Assembly: GCF_001647545.1 (NCBI RefSeq)
Contig: NZ_LSZH01000002.1
Location: 57,300 to 121,299, forward strand
Direction of reading: 5' to 3'
Origin: Acinetobacter sp. SFB
GTDB lineage: Bacteria > Pseudomonadota > Gammaproteobacteria > Pseudomonadales > Moraxellaceae
DNA length: 64,000 nucleotides
Made by a program: the position numbers and the translations under genes. Below the pieces are notes generated by a model. The model worked only from the letters and a program-made list of their open reading frames with translations. It had not been told where the DNA came from and made no database searches. Below, in pieces: positions 27,886 through 36,499 of this stretch (positions within the stretch are counted from its first letter, which is position 1; each line of letters opens with the position of its first letter).

Positions 27886-28313
27886 TGCAAATTCAGAATA
27901 TTCTTGTGGTTTGCGTAGGCAATATCTGTCGTAGTCCAATGGCTGAATATTTATTAAAACAGCAGTATCCGCAGCTTGATATAGTGTCGGCAGGTATTTC
28001 CGGTTTAACTGGTCATGCTGCGGATGAAAAAGCCATACTCTGTATACAGCGTTTAGGTATCAATATGAGCACTCATATTGCCCAAAAGTTGAATACAGAG
28101 CTGATTAAAAAAGCCGATTTAATTTTGGTCATGAGTCAAAATCAACAAAAGCATTTAGAGCAGACCTGGCCTTTTGCGAAAGGAAAAACTTTCCGACTAG
28201 GACATTGGCGAGGCAGAAATGTGCCTGATCCTTATCAGCATGAGCAATTGGTCTTCAATGAAACCAGTCAGTTAATACAAGATTGTATCAGCGACTGGAC
28301 ACAACATATTTAA
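27885..28313 (+). CDS. wzb: Low-molecular-weight protein-tyrosine phosphatase Wzb
   Basis: Dephosphorylates the tyrosine kinase Wzc, resetting capsule export. The P-loop CVGNICRSPMAEYLL at residues 9-23 contains the C-X5-R-S signature, and PDPYQHEQLVF near residue 112 supplies the general-acid Asp. Its 142 residues are the normal length. The start codon overlaps the wza stop and wzc follows after 18 bases, so the three genes form one operon running away from the biosynthetic genes. Confidence 0.96.
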   Translation: MQIQNILVVCVGNICRSPMAEYLLKQQYPQLDIVSAGISGLTGHAADEKAILCIQRLGINMSTHIAQKLNTELIKKADLILVMSQNQQKHLEQTWPFAKGKTFRLGHWRGRNVPDPYQHEQLVFNETSQLIQDCISDWTQHI

Positions 28314-28331
28314 CTTTTTGATAGCAAAATT

Positions 28332-30518
28332 ATGAGCCAAAATACCAATACTGAAGATACAATTGATTTAAAAGAGCTGTTTTTCTCACTCATTGCGCAA
28401 TGGAAACTCATTGCGCTGTGTGTGATTTTAAGTTTGGTCTGTGCGTTGTTATATTTAAGAACCACACCCGACACTTATGCGGTCGATGCATTAGTACAAG
28501 TCGAAGAAAGTAAAGGCACCTCTGCTGCGTTATTGGGCGATCTCTCCAGCATGATTGAGCAAAAACAGCCGGCTCAAGCTGAAATTGAACTGCTGAAATC
28601 ACGTCTAGTGCTGGGTTCTGTCATTAAACACTTGAACTTAGATATAAAAATTTCCGGTACCGAAACCAGTTTCTTTAAACGTTTACTTAGCCCCCATGAT
28701 TATCAAACTCAATATCAAGCCAAATCAGTTTTATTCCAAGACGATGCTAAATCTTTTGATGTGCGAAAATTTGAAGTTCCAGCTTATTATTTAGACAAGA
28801 ATTTGTTACTTAAGTTTAATGCAAACAAATTTACTTTAACCGATGCTGAAACTAAACAAATTGTTTTTAGTGCACCCATCAATCAAGAGAGTTTACACAC
28901 TGCAGAACATGGCACGTGGAAAGTTGCTATTTATACTCAAGATCAATTCAAACACACTTATAATATTCAAAAAATGTCTTTGCCTGCAGCTATGGGCTCA
29001 ATTACAGATAGTTATTCTGTGGCTGAAAAAGGCAAGCTTACCGGTATTTTAGGACTGAATTATCAAGGTCAGGACAAACAACATATCACCAAAGTTCTGA
29101 ATGCTATTCTGGTGGCTTATAGCCAACAAAATATTGAACGTCGTTCTGCAGAAACAGCTCAGACGCTTAAATTCCTTGATGAACAGTTGCCAGAGTTAAA
29201 ACAGCAGCTTGATGTGGCAGAACGTGAATTCAACAAATTCCGTCAACAATATAATACCGTCGATGTCACCAAAGAATCTGAATTGTATTTGACTCAAAGC
29301 ATTACCCTAGAGACGCAAAAATCACAGCTGGAACAGCAACAAGCTGAAATGGCGGCAAAATATACCAATGAACACCCAGTGATGCAGCAAATGAATGCAC
29401 AGTTGGGAGCAATTAATAAAAAAATAGCGGAGTTGAATGGTACCTTAAAACAACTGCCTGATTTACAACGTCGCTATTTACAGTTGTATCGTGAGGTTGA
29501 GGTTAAAACCCAGCTTTATACGGCATTACTGAATTCTTACCAGCAACTGCGTATTGCCAAAGCAGGTGAAATTGGTAATGTGCGTATTGTAGATACAGCC
29601 GTTGAGCCAATTAAACCCATTGCGCCGAAAAAATTACAGATTCTTATTTTAGCCCTCTTCCTGGGTGGTTTCCTCGGAACCTTGCTAGCCCTGCTGCGCA
29701 ATATGCTGCGCTCTGGCATTAAAGATGCAAGTCAAATTGAAAATGAACTGGACTTACCCGTTTATGCAACAGTTCCGCGCTCATCTATTCAAGAAAGCCG
29801 CGTTAAACTGCTGAAAAAGAACAAACATATTCCTATTTTAGCCATTAAAAATGGCGATGATATTGCGATTGAAAGCTTACGCAGCATGCGTACTGCAATT
29901 CACTTTGCCATGAGTCAGGCCAAAAATAATATCATTATGATTTCGGGCCCTGCACCAGAGGTAGGAAAATCCTTTATTTCTACAAACCTGGCGACCATTT
30001 TGGCGCAAAGTAATAAACGCGTATTGATCATTGATGGAGATATGCGTCGTGGTTATCTACATAAATATTTCAATTATGACACCCAGCCGGGTTTGGCTGA
30101 ATATTTAAATACTCAGCAAACATTAGAAAGTATTATTAAATCAACTGAAGTTGACAATTTAGATGTCATTACGCGTGGTAAGAGTCCGGTGAATCCTTCC
30201 GAACTTTTAAGTTCGGCAAAGTTATCAGAACTTTTAGATCAAGTTTCACAGCTGTATGATCACATTATTATTGATACCCCTCCTGTACTTGCCGTGACTG
30301 ACGGAATTATCATCTCACAATATGCCGGTGTGAATTTAGTCATTGCACGTTATGCAAAATCACAGATGAAAGAACTTGAATTAACAATTAACCGCTTTGA
30401 ACAAGTCGGCGTTAAGGTCAATGGCTTCATTCTGAATGATATTCAACGCGCGACTGGCGGTTATGGTTATGGTTATAACTATGCCTACGGCTATAAAGCT
30501 TCAAAAGACAATGACTAA
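28332..30518 (+). CDS. wzc: Polysaccharide co-polymerase and tyrosine autokinase Wzc
   Basis: Controls chain length and export of the capsule together with Wza. Two membrane helices (near residues 30-48 and about 435-455) flank the periplasmic Wzz-type domain with coiled-coil stretches. The cytoplasmic BY-kinase domain shows Walker A SGPAPEVGKSFISTNLA near 537, Walker A' LIIDGDMRRGY near 565 and Walker B HIIIDTPPVLAVTD near 640. The C-terminal tail is tyrosine-rich (GGYGYGYNYAYGYKASKDND), the autophosphorylation cluster. Length of 728 residues is typical. A strong terminator follows. Confidence 0.96.
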   Translation: MSQNTNTEDTIDLKELFFSLIAQWKLIALCVILSLVCALLYLRTTPDTYAVDALVQVEESKGTSAALLGDLSSMIEQKQPAQAEIELLKSRLVLGSVIKHLNLDIKISGTETSFFKRLLSPHDYQTQYQAKSVLFQDDAKSFDVRKFEVPAYYLDKNLLLKFNANKFTLTDAETKQIVFSAPINQESLHTAEHGTWKVAIYTQDQFKHTYNIQKMSLPAAMGSITDSYSVAEKGKLTGILGLNYQGQDKQHITKVLNAILVAYSQQNIERRSAETAQTLKFLDEQLPELKQQLDVAEREFNKFRQQYNTVDVTKESELYLTQSITLETQKSQLEQQQAEMAAKYTNEHPVMQQMNAQLGAINKKIAELNGTLKQLPDLQRRYLQLYREVEVKTQLYTALLNSYQQLRIAKAGEIGNVRIVDTAVEPIKPIAPKKLQILILALFLGGFLGTLLALLRNMLRSGIKDASQIENELDLPVYATVPRSSIQESRVKLLKKNKHIPILAIKNGDDIAIESLRSMRTAIHFAMSQAKNNIIMISGPAPEVGKSFISTNLATILAQSNKRVLIIDGDMRRGYLHKYFNYDTQPGLAEYLNTQQTLESIIKSTEVDNLDVITRGKSPVNPSELLSSAKLSELLDQVSQLYDHIIIDTPPVLAVTDGIIISQYAGVNLVIARYAKSQMKELELTINRFEQVGVKVNGFILNDIQRATGGYGYGYNYAYGYKASKDND

Positions 30519-30556
30519 ACAGATTTGATCCAGATCGATTGAATGGGTTTATTGTA

Positions 30557-30588
30557 AAAGCCAGTGATTTTCACTGGCTTTTCTTTTT
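30557..30588 (+). terminator. Rho-independent terminator after wzc
   Basis: Eleven-base-pair stem (AAAAGCCAGTG with CACTGGCTTTT), a short ATTTT loop and then CTTTTT. It ends the wza-wzb-wzc transcript. Confidence 0.88.
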
Positions 30589-30734
30589 AAGATCATTTTC
30601 ATCTAAAATAATCTGGCTTGGAAAGACAGTAGCAAAGAAAATAATTTATAATTCACTATCGAATTAAATAAAAATTTGATATTTAATTGTATTAAAAATG
30701 TTTTATATATTCAGTCTGTTATAGAATAACTGGC

Positions 30735-30765
30735 TTGATAAGAATATATTGGACTTCTGTACAAT
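30735..30765 (+). promoter_or_regulatory. Candidate promoter for fkpA
   Basis: TTGATA and TACAAT, each close to the sigma-70 consensus, are 19 bases apart, a slightly long spacer. They lie about 85 bases before the chosen fkpA start. Apart from this and the wzc terminator, nothing else was recognised in the 330-base gap. Confidence 0.4.
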
Positions 30766-30848
30766 AGCGCTTCCGCGAAACGTGTTGGATAGAAAAGTCT
30801 GCTAAAATTAATGCAACTTTTGAATATAAAATGAATTTGGGAAAACCT

Positions 30849-31553
30849 ATGAGTAAAGCCTTACCCATCGCTGTCGCTGTTCTTTTAGGCGGTGCTGCAC
30901 TTGTACCTGTTTATTATGCAACTCAAAACCCGGCTACTATGACATCAAAAGCATCAAAGAATGCATCTGCTGTCGAGAAAATCAGTTATGCACTTGGCTA
31001 TGAAGTTGCACATCAAACCCCACCTGAATTAAACATCAATAGTTTCGTTACCGGTGTACGTGAAGGCCACGCTCGAAATAAACCTGCTTATACAGAACAG
31101 GAACTGCAACAAGCCTATGAGCAATTCCAAAAGGAAATGCAACAGAAGCAAGTTCAGCAAGCACAGCAAGTGCAAACTGCCAGCGACTCTTTCCTAACTG
31201 AAAATGCGAAAAAACCGGGTGTAAAAACCACAGCTTCTGGATTACAGTACAAAATGATCAAGGAAGGTACAGGTAAACAACCTGCTGCCAACGCTATGGT
31301 GACTGTACATTACAAAGGTCAATTAGTTGACGGTAAAGTATTTGATAGCTCGATTGAACGTGGTGAACCGATTGAGTTCCCATTAAATCAAGTCATTCCG
31401 GGTTGGACGGAAGGTCTGCAATTGATGAAAGAAGGCGGTAAAGCGACCCTTTATATCCCTTCTCAATTGGGCTACGGTGAACAAGGCGTTCCGGGAATGA
31501 TTCCAGCCAACAGCACCCTGATTTTTGATGTTGAACTGATCAAAGTAAAATAA
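30849..31553 (+). CDS. fkpA: FKBP-type peptidyl-prolyl cis-trans isomerase FkpA
   Basis: Periplasmic folding helper that conventionally marks the wzc side of the Acinetobacter K locus. Starting at 30849 ([15 protein letters not shown]) there is a GGGA six bases upstream and a hydrophobic N-terminal signal or anchor. An ATG six codons earlier at 30831 is possible. Residues ~40-125 form the helical FKBP_N dimerisation region, rich in Gln ([11 protein letters not shown]). The FKBP catalytic domain follows, with [39 protein letters not shown] and the C-terminal [13 protein letters not shown]. The gene is adjacent to a second FKBP gene of the same layout. Confidence 0.92.
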   Translation: MSKALPIAVAVLLGGAALVPVYYATQNPATMTSKASKNASAVEKISYALGYEVAHQTPPELNINSFVTGVREGHARNKPAYTEQELQQAYEQFQKEMQQKQVQQAQQVQTASDSFLTENAKKPGVKTTASGLQYKMIKEGTGKQPAANAMVTVHYKGQLVDGKVFDSSIERGEPIEFPLNQVIPGWTEGLQLMKEGGKATLYIPSQLGYGEQGVPGMIPANSTLIFDVELIKVK

Positions 31554-31560
31554 AAAATTC

Positions 31561-31590
31561 AAGGAGAGCTTTTGCTCTCCTTATTTATCT
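31561..31590 (+). terminator. Hairpin after fkpA
   Basis: A perfect nine-base-pair stem (AAGGAGAGC / GCTCTCCTT) with a TTTT loop is followed by ATTTATCTT, a weak U-tract. It probably acts as a partial terminator ahead of the second isomerase gene. Confidence 0.6.
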
Positions 31591-31602
31591 TGGGATAAGA
31601 GA

Positions 31603-32304
31603 ATGAAAACACCTATAACATTGCTTTGTTTCTGTCTTTTTAGCACGGTTAGCTTTGCAAAACCCGTGACCAATAGCAGCAATTTAAATGAACAGGTCGG
31701 CTACAGCTTTGGCTATCTGATGGGGCGTAGCAATGCTGAATCTGTTAAAGATTTGGACCTGGATGCTTTCATGCTCGGTTTAAAAACTGCAGCTCAAGGC
31801 GGTAAATCTTCTCTTACCGATGAAGAAATGGCACGTGTTCTGACCCAACATAAAAAGCTGAGTGATGCCAAACAACTGATTGAAGTTAAACAAAAAGCCG
31901 ATAGCAATGCCAAAATCGGGACAGAGTTTTTAAAAGCCAATGCTAAAAAAGATGGTGTCCAAACCACCAAGTCTGGCTTGCAATATCAGATATTAAAACC
32001 AGGCACAGGAAAATCACCTCAAGCCAATTCCGTAGTCAAAGTCAACTATGAAGGTCGTTTAATAGACGGTACAGTGTTTGATAGCTCAATTGCCCGAAAT
32101 CAGCCGGCTGAATTTCAGGTCAGCCAAGTGATTCAAGGCTGGACTGAAGGCTTACAATTGATGAAAGAAGGCGCTCAGTATCGCTTCTTTATTCCCCCAC
32201 AACTTGGCTATGGTCAAATTGGCTCTGGGGATGCAATCGAACCGAATAGCACTTTAATTTTTGATGTAGAACTTCTTGAAGTGCTGCCGAAATCATCTAA
32301 ATAA
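31603..32304 (+). CDS. Second FKBP-type peptidyl-prolyl cis-trans isomerase (periplasmic)
   Basis: Same two-part architecture as FkpA. MKTPITLLCFCLFSTVSFAKPV is a cleavable signal peptide with an AxA-like site near residue 19. An FKBP_N helical region (NEQVGYSFGYLMGRSN onward) and a C-terminal catalytic domain ([53 protein letters not shown]) follow. Length 233 residues. It is probably a tandem paralogue of fkpA or an FklB/Mip-like protein. The shared TKSGLQY / TASGLQY junction supports duplication. It starts 49 bases after the fkpA stop and may be partly co-transcribed. Confidence 0.9.
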   Translation: MKTPITLLCFCLFSTVSFAKPVTNSSNLNEQVGYSFGYLMGRSNAESVKDLDLDAFMLGLKTAAQGGKSSLTDEEMARVLTQHKKLSDAKQLIEVKQKADSNAKIGTEFLKANAKKDGVQTTKSGLQYQILKPGTGKSPQANSVVKVNYEGRLIDGTVFDSSIARNQPAEFQVSQVIQGWTEGLQLMKEGAQYRFFIPPQLGYGQIGSGDAIEPNSTLIFDVELLEVLPKSSK

Positions 32305-32662
32305 CCCCTATTTATTCTGTATTGCAAAGTTGCGGGTAGATCAATATGAGCGCAGACCGTACTCATTCCCTACTCGCTATTTTTTAAAGATTTAATCTAT
32401 CACTTTTCAATACTGGCTTTTAATATAAACATGTATGTTCTTTTTCAAGCCATCGCTACTACCCTACTTAATCAGTACAATATAATAAAAACCTATATTT
32501 ATTAATTATTTATATTTTTAAAAAGCTTTATTTAACAGCATGTTTCAATTTATTGATAATAATATGCAATCAAAATAAATCGATCTTGTACAATCATTAA
32601 AGACATTAATTTTCATATTTTAATCAATAATATTTTCTTCACTCATTACAAGGATTGAATCC
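32305..32662. other. AT-rich intergenic gap
   Basis: A 358-base stretch between the second FKBP gene and the dienelactone hydrolase. TATAAT occurs near 32480 and several AT-rich runs are present, but no convincing -35/-10 pair, hairpin, RNA or ORF was recognised. AAGG about ten bases before position 32663 is the likely ribosome-binding site of the next gene. Confidence 0.4.
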
Positions 32663-33403
32663 ATGGCTCTCACCATCAAAACTCGCGAAATTCAGTACAC
32701 TGCTGCAGATGGAACACATTTGATTGGATACTTTGCAGCACCTGAATCAGAAACACCCATCGCGGGCGTGATTGTAGCACCTGAATGGTGGGGACGTAAT
32801 GAATACACCGAACAGCGTGCTCGTGAGCTTGCGGAACATGGCTATGCAGCCCTTGCCATTGATATGTATGGCGATAAGAAAGTCACCACGGCAGTGCCAG
32901 AAGCCAGTGAATGGATGATGCAAACCTTTGAAGATCCTGAAACAATTGTGACTCGTGCGTCCGCAGGTTTGGTCACATTAGCAGCGCAACAAGAAGTAAA
33001 TGCAGATAAACTGGCTGCTGTAGGCTTCTGTTACGGTGGCAAAGTGGTGCTTGATCTGGCACGTTCTGGTGCTCCTTTACAAGCGGTGGTCACGTTCCAT
33101 GGCAACTTGACACCGAAAGCACCGGCACAGCCCGGAAAAGTCAAAGCGGAAATTTTAGTACTCCACGGCGAACTCGACAGCATGGTCAGCCTAGATGATG
33201 TTGCACGTTTTAAAGAAGAAATGCATGCAGCTCAAGTCGAGCATGAAGTGATTGTCTTTGAAGGTGCCAAACATGGTTTTAGCAACCCACTTGCTGATGA
33301 ACGTGCCAAAGCCAATAATGTCGATCTTGGCTATAACGCAGCCGCAGAACAACAAGGCTTATCTGCCATGTACGAGTTATTAAAAACTCGACTTGGTGAA
33401 TAG
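32663..33403 (+). CDS. Dienelactone hydrolase family protein
   Basis: Alpha/beta-hydrolase of the dienelactone hydrolase family, with a cysteine nucleophile in GFCYGGKVVLDLA near residue 120, the acidic residue in HGELDSMVS near 172 and the catalytic histidine in GAKHGFSNP near 205. Also conserved is VIVAPEWWGRNEYTEQRARELAEHGY at the N-terminal half. No signal peptide, so cytoplasmic. No aromatic-degradation genes lie nearby, so the natural substrate is not evident from context. Length 246 residues is normal. Confidence 0.9.
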   Translation: MALTIKTREIQYTAADGTHLIGYFAAPESETPIAGVIVAPEWWGRNEYTEQRARELAEHGYAALAIDMYGDKKVTTAVPEASEWMMQTFEDPETIVTRASAGLVTLAAQQEVNADKLAAVGFCYGGKVVLDLARSGAPLQAVVTFHGNLTPKAPAQPGKVKAEILVLHGELDSMVSLDDVARFKEEMHAAQVEHEVIVFEGAKHGFSNPLADERAKANNVDLGYNAAAEQQGLSAMYELLKTRLGE

Positions 33404-33410
33404 CAATAAA

Positions 33411-33437
33411 GCTAAAGATGGCTCTACCATCTTTAGC
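33411..33437 (+). terminator. Stem-loop after dienelactone hydrolase
   Basis: An eleven-base-pair perfect stem (GCTAAAGATGG / CCATCTTTAGC) with a CTCTA loop begins eight bases after the stop. There is no U-tract, so it may be a transcript-stabilising hairpin or a weak terminator. Confidence 0.5.
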
Positions 33438-33489
33438 CCTCCAGTAAGCTGGATATTTTAAAAATTATATTTTTAAAGAGGATAGAATA

Positions 33490-33852
33490 ATGACTGAAAA
33501 CAACTGCCCCTATTGCAACTTTGATGAATATGACATCATTGATAAAAATGACTTTGGTGTGATTCTACCTGAGCCCAATGCATTATCCAAAGGTCACTCT
33601 GTCATTGTTCCTCTACGCCATGTCAGCTCTTTTTTCGATGTTACTGACAAAGAACGTAAAAGCTTAATGTCCTTACTTGAGCTTGCACGTAATGAGCTGC
33701 AGCTGCGCCACCACCCTTCTGGCTTTCATATTGGTTTCAATGATGGCAGTGTATTTGGTGAAGCCTCTGAACATTTGCACATTCATATTATCCCGCGTTA
33801 TGAAGGTCAAACCTTAAAACTGGATGAACGCTGGGGCATGACCAGTGAGTAA
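33490..33852 (+). CDS. HIT family nucleotide-binding protein
   Basis: Histidine-triad hydrolase/transferase of purine nucleotides or nucleoside phosphoramidates. The N-terminal CPYC pair (residues 6-9), the GHSVIVPLRHVSSFFD strand and the triad HLHIHIIPRY near residue 97 are all present. Length 120 residues. An AGAGG lies about ten bases upstream of the ATG. It is a monocistronic-looking gene with a terminator after it. Exact substrate unknown. Confidence 0.92.
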   Translation: MTENNCPYCNFDEYDIIDKNDFGVILPEPNALSKGHSVIVPLRHVSSFFDVTDKERKSLMSLLELARNELQLRHHPSGFHIGFNDGSVFGEASEHLHIHIIPRYEGQTLKLDERWGMTSE

Positions 33853-33874
33853 ATAATAGATTTTAATAATTTAA

Positions 33875-33900
33875 AAATGATGCTGCGGCATCATTTTTTT
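33875..33900 (+). terminator. Rho-independent terminator after HIT gene
   Basis: Nine-base-pair stem (AAATGATGC / GCATCATTT), a TGCG loop and a run of T. Confidence 0.85.
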
Positions 33901-33971
33901 ATGTCATGTCCTAACCGCAATGCCGCACAGTTTTCGTTATACTATTCATCTATTCCCAATACGCGGTTCGC

Positions 33972-35006
33972 ATGTCACAGTTTTCTTTTTCCGATGCCCT
34001 TCTTTCCTGGTTCGATGTCCACGGTCGTCATGATTTGCCGTGGCAAGTGGTCGATGATCCCTATAAGGTTTGGGTCTCTGAAATTATGTTACAGCAGACT
34101 CAAGTCAAAACCGTACTACAATATTTTGATCGTTTTATCACACGCTTTCCCACGGTTAAAGATTTAGGCCTTGCCAGTTGGGATGATGTTGCACCCTATT
34201 GGGCTGGGCTGGGTTACTACGCACGCGCACGAAACTTACATAAAGCTGCGGGAATGGTGGCACGTCAGGGACATTTTCCAGCTACATTGGAACAATGGAT
34301 CGAACTTCCCGGGATTGGCCCTTCGACTGGCGGTGCACTCATGTCGCTGGGTTTGCGTCAGTACGGCGTGATTATGGATGGCAATGTCAAACGGGTCTTG
34401 GCGCGTTTCTTTGCCATTGAAGATGATCTGTCTAAACCGGTGCATGAACGTGCGATGTGGCAACTGGCAGAACAGCTGTGCCCTGTTGAGCGTAATCATG
34501 ACTATACCCAGGCGATTATGGACTTGGGCGCAACCGTATGCACCCCGAAAAAACCGCTGTGTTTATATTGCCCGATGCAACCGCACTGCAAAGCCCATCA
34601 ACAGGGTTTAGAAACTGAACTGCCGTTTAAAAAACCGAAAAAAGCCGTACCGGTCAAATCGGCACAGGTTTTAGTGATTCAGTCGAATGGTCAATGGTTA
34701 TGGCAACAACGTCCGAATAGCGGCTTATGGGGCGGCTTATGGTGCTTGCCGATTATTGAAAATCCAATTGAATTTGAAACTCTGTGCAAGACTTTAGGAC
34801 TCAAAAAAGTCATTCAAAGAGCTGAAATCACGCATAGCTTTACTCATTTCACCTGGCAACTTGAAGCCATCTGCTTTGAGGTAGATGCAGACCAACAAGA
34901 ACATCTTTTGATTGAACTGAATGGCACATGGTTAGCTACACACATTGCCAGCGAAATAGGCATTCCTACCGCGATGAAAAAATTGATCTCTGCCATAAAT
35001 TTATGA
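33972..35006 (+). CDS. mutY: A/G-specific adenine DNA glycosylase MutY
   Basis: Removes adenine mispaired with 8-oxoguanine. The N-terminal HhH-GPD domain carries SEIMLQQTQV with the catalytic Glu, the hairpin LPGIGPSTGGALMSLGL and catalytic Asp in VIMDGNVKRVLARFF. The iron-sulfur loop CTPKKPLCLYCPMQPHC has the exact C-X6-C-X2-C-X5-C spacing. A C-terminal NUDIX-like domain (WLWQQRPNSGLWGGLWCLP, THSFTHFTWQLE) recognises 8-oxoG. Length of 344 residues is normal. Confidence 0.97.
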   Translation: MSQFSFSDALLSWFDVHGRHDLPWQVVDDPYKVWVSEIMLQQTQVKTVLQYFDRFITRFPTVKDLGLASWDDVAPYWAGLGYYARARNLHKAAGMVARQGHFPATLEQWIELPGIGPSTGGALMSLGLRQYGVIMDGNVKRVLARFFAIEDDLSKPVHERAMWQLAEQLCPVERNHDYTQAIMDLGATVCTPKKPLCLYCPMQPHCKAHQQGLETELPFKKPKKAVPVKSAQVLVIQSNGQWLWQQRPNSGLWGGLWCLPIIENPIEFETLCKTLGLKKVIQRAEITHSFTHFTWQLEAICFEVDADQQEHLLIELNGTWLATHIASEIGIPTAMKKLISAINL

Positions 35007-35068
35007 CATAGTCAGGCGCTGTAACTCTTATAATTTTCACATAGATGAGAATCAAAAAAGGATGAATT

Positions 35069-35611
35069 GTGCTGCGTTTTATTTATGCCTTATTACTGGG
35101 TTTTAGCGTGTTATGGATTGCTGCATGTACCTCAAGTCCGAAAAAAACTTCAACAGCTCCTCTTCCGCCTGCTCAGGTACAAAAGCTGAAAAGTATGCAA
35201 CTGAAGTCCTCCCTGCCTATTCCAGTGCAAAATATAAAAGCCAGACAGTTACGCGACACCTGGGCAGCTTCGCGAAGTAACGGCCGCAGCCACGAAGGCA
35301 TTGACATCATGGCTCCACGTGGAACAAAAGTGCTGAGTGCCACAGAAGGTTTAATTGCTGACTTACGCAATAACAATTTGGGTGGTAAAGTGGTTTGGAT
35401 TATGGGGCCTGGCGGGACCTGGCATTACTATGCTCATTTGGATAAGCATAAACGCGGCTTAAACGTCGGCGATTATGTCAAAAAAGGTCAATTGATTGGT
35501 TATGTCGGCAATAGCGGTAATGCCCGTCATACGGCACCACATTTGCACTATGGAATTTACCTCGAGGGTAAAGGTCGTGGTGTGGTCAATCCCTATCCTT
35601 ATTTACGTTAA
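35069..35611 (+). CDS. M23 family (LytM/EnvC-like) peptidoglycan endopeptidase lipoprotein
   Basis: Starts with GTG preceded by AAAGGA. A lipoprotein signal (LRFIYALLLGFSVLWIAAC) puts the lipidated Cys at residue 20. The M23 domain then shows GRSHEGIDIMAPRGT (first zinc His-X3-Asp) and HTAPHLHYGIYLEG (His-X-His). WHYYAHLDKHKRG supplies the intervening conserved His. The zinc set looks complete, so active endopeptidase is likely, probably anchored to the outer membrane facing the periplasm. Length 180 residues. Confidence 0.9.
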   Translation: MLRFIYALLLGFSVLWIAACTSSPKKTSTAPLPPAQVQKLKSMQLKSSLPIPVQNIKARQLRDTWAASRSNGRSHEGIDIMAPRGTKVLSATEGLIADLRNNNLGGKVVWIMGPGGTWHYYAHLDKHKRGLNVGDYVKKGQLIGYVGNSGNARHTAPHLHYGIYLEGKGRGVVNPYPYLR

Positions 35612-35628
35612 TTTTTTAGGAACTATTC

Positions 35629-35874
35629 ATGTCAGAAGCGTTGATCAATCGTCTGGTCGAATTTGCTGAATCAGGCAATCAACAAAAAATTGTTTTGGCT
35701 GGACAAAGCCATCAAGGCTGGGTGATGGAAATTACCGAAGAAGCGCTTTTGATTAGCACCGGTTTTGCCGAAAAAACCGGACAAGACAGGTGGATTCAAT
35801 TCAGCGACTTGCCCCAAGCAGAGCTTTATTATTGGGATAGTCAACACGATCAGTGGGCTGAATTCAAGTTTTAA
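35629..35874 (+). CDS. Conserved small hypothetical protein
   Basis: An 81-residue acidic, soluble protein with no signal peptide, membrane helix or motif I can name. A TTTTTAGGAACT ribosome-binding site precedes the ATG. It lies 17 bases after the M23 gene and 21 before tag, so it is probably translated from the same transcript. Tryptophan-rich near its end (YYWDSQHDQWAEFKF). Function unknown. Confidence 0.75.
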   Translation: MSEALINRLVEFAESGNQQKIVLAGQSHQGWVMEITEEALLISTGFAEKTGQDRWIQFSDLPQAELYYWDSQHDQWAEFKF

Positions 35875-35895
35875 ACCGCTTCAGGAGCAGCAGAA

Positions 35896-36468
35896 ATGTC
35901 GATTCAACGCTGTGGTTGGTGCTCAAATGATGCTCTTTATATCGCTTATCATGATCATGAGTGGGGCAAAGCCAGTCATGATGAAGCACATTTATTTGAA
36001 ATGCTGTGTCTGGAAGGACAGCAAGCAGGTTTGTCCTGGATTACCGTGCTGAAAAAGCGCGACAGTTATCGACAGCATTTCTTTCAATTTTCAATTGAAA
36101 CCATTGCATCCTTTACAGATGAACAACTTCAGCTGAAATGTGAAGATGCTAGTCTGATACGGCATATCGGCAAGCTCAAAGCCATTCGTGACAACGCTAT
36201 TGCCTGGCAATATTTAACCCAAGAATTAAAGCCACAACAAAGCAATGTCAGTGAATGGTTATGGCGTTTTGTTGAACATCAGGTCATTCACAATGATGTA
36301 CCGGACTATCGTCAGGCACCAGCCCAGACCGAAATCAGTATTGCCCTGTCCAAAGCCTTAAAGAAGAAGGGCTTTAAATTTGTTGGCCCCACCACCTGTT
36401 ATGCTTTTATGCAGGCAGTCGGTATGGTCGATGATCATGAAAATCATTGCTCTTTTAAATCATTTTAA
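35896..36468 (+). CDS. tag: DNA-3-methyladenine glycosylase I
   Basis: Excises 3-methyladenine from DNA. The zinc-binding residues of Tag are visible: the Cys in QRCGWCSND at the N-terminus, the His in YHDHEWGKASHDE, and His/Cys in DDHENHCSF at the C-terminus. EGQQAGLSWITVLKKRDSYRQHF is the conserved helix-hairpin region. Length of 190 residues is typical. It follows the small hypothetical gene closely. Confidence 0.95.
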   Translation: MSIQRCGWCSNDALYIAYHDHEWGKASHDEAHLFEMLCLEGQQAGLSWITVLKKRDSYRQHFFQFSIETIASFTDEQLQLKCEDASLIRHIGKLKAIRDNAIAWQYLTQELKPQQSNVSEWLWRFVEHQVIHNDVPDYRQAPAQTEISIALSKALKKKGFKFVGPTTCYAFMQAVGMVDDHENHCSFKSF

Positions 36469-36499
36469 AACATCAACAAGATAATAAAAGGATTCTCTC

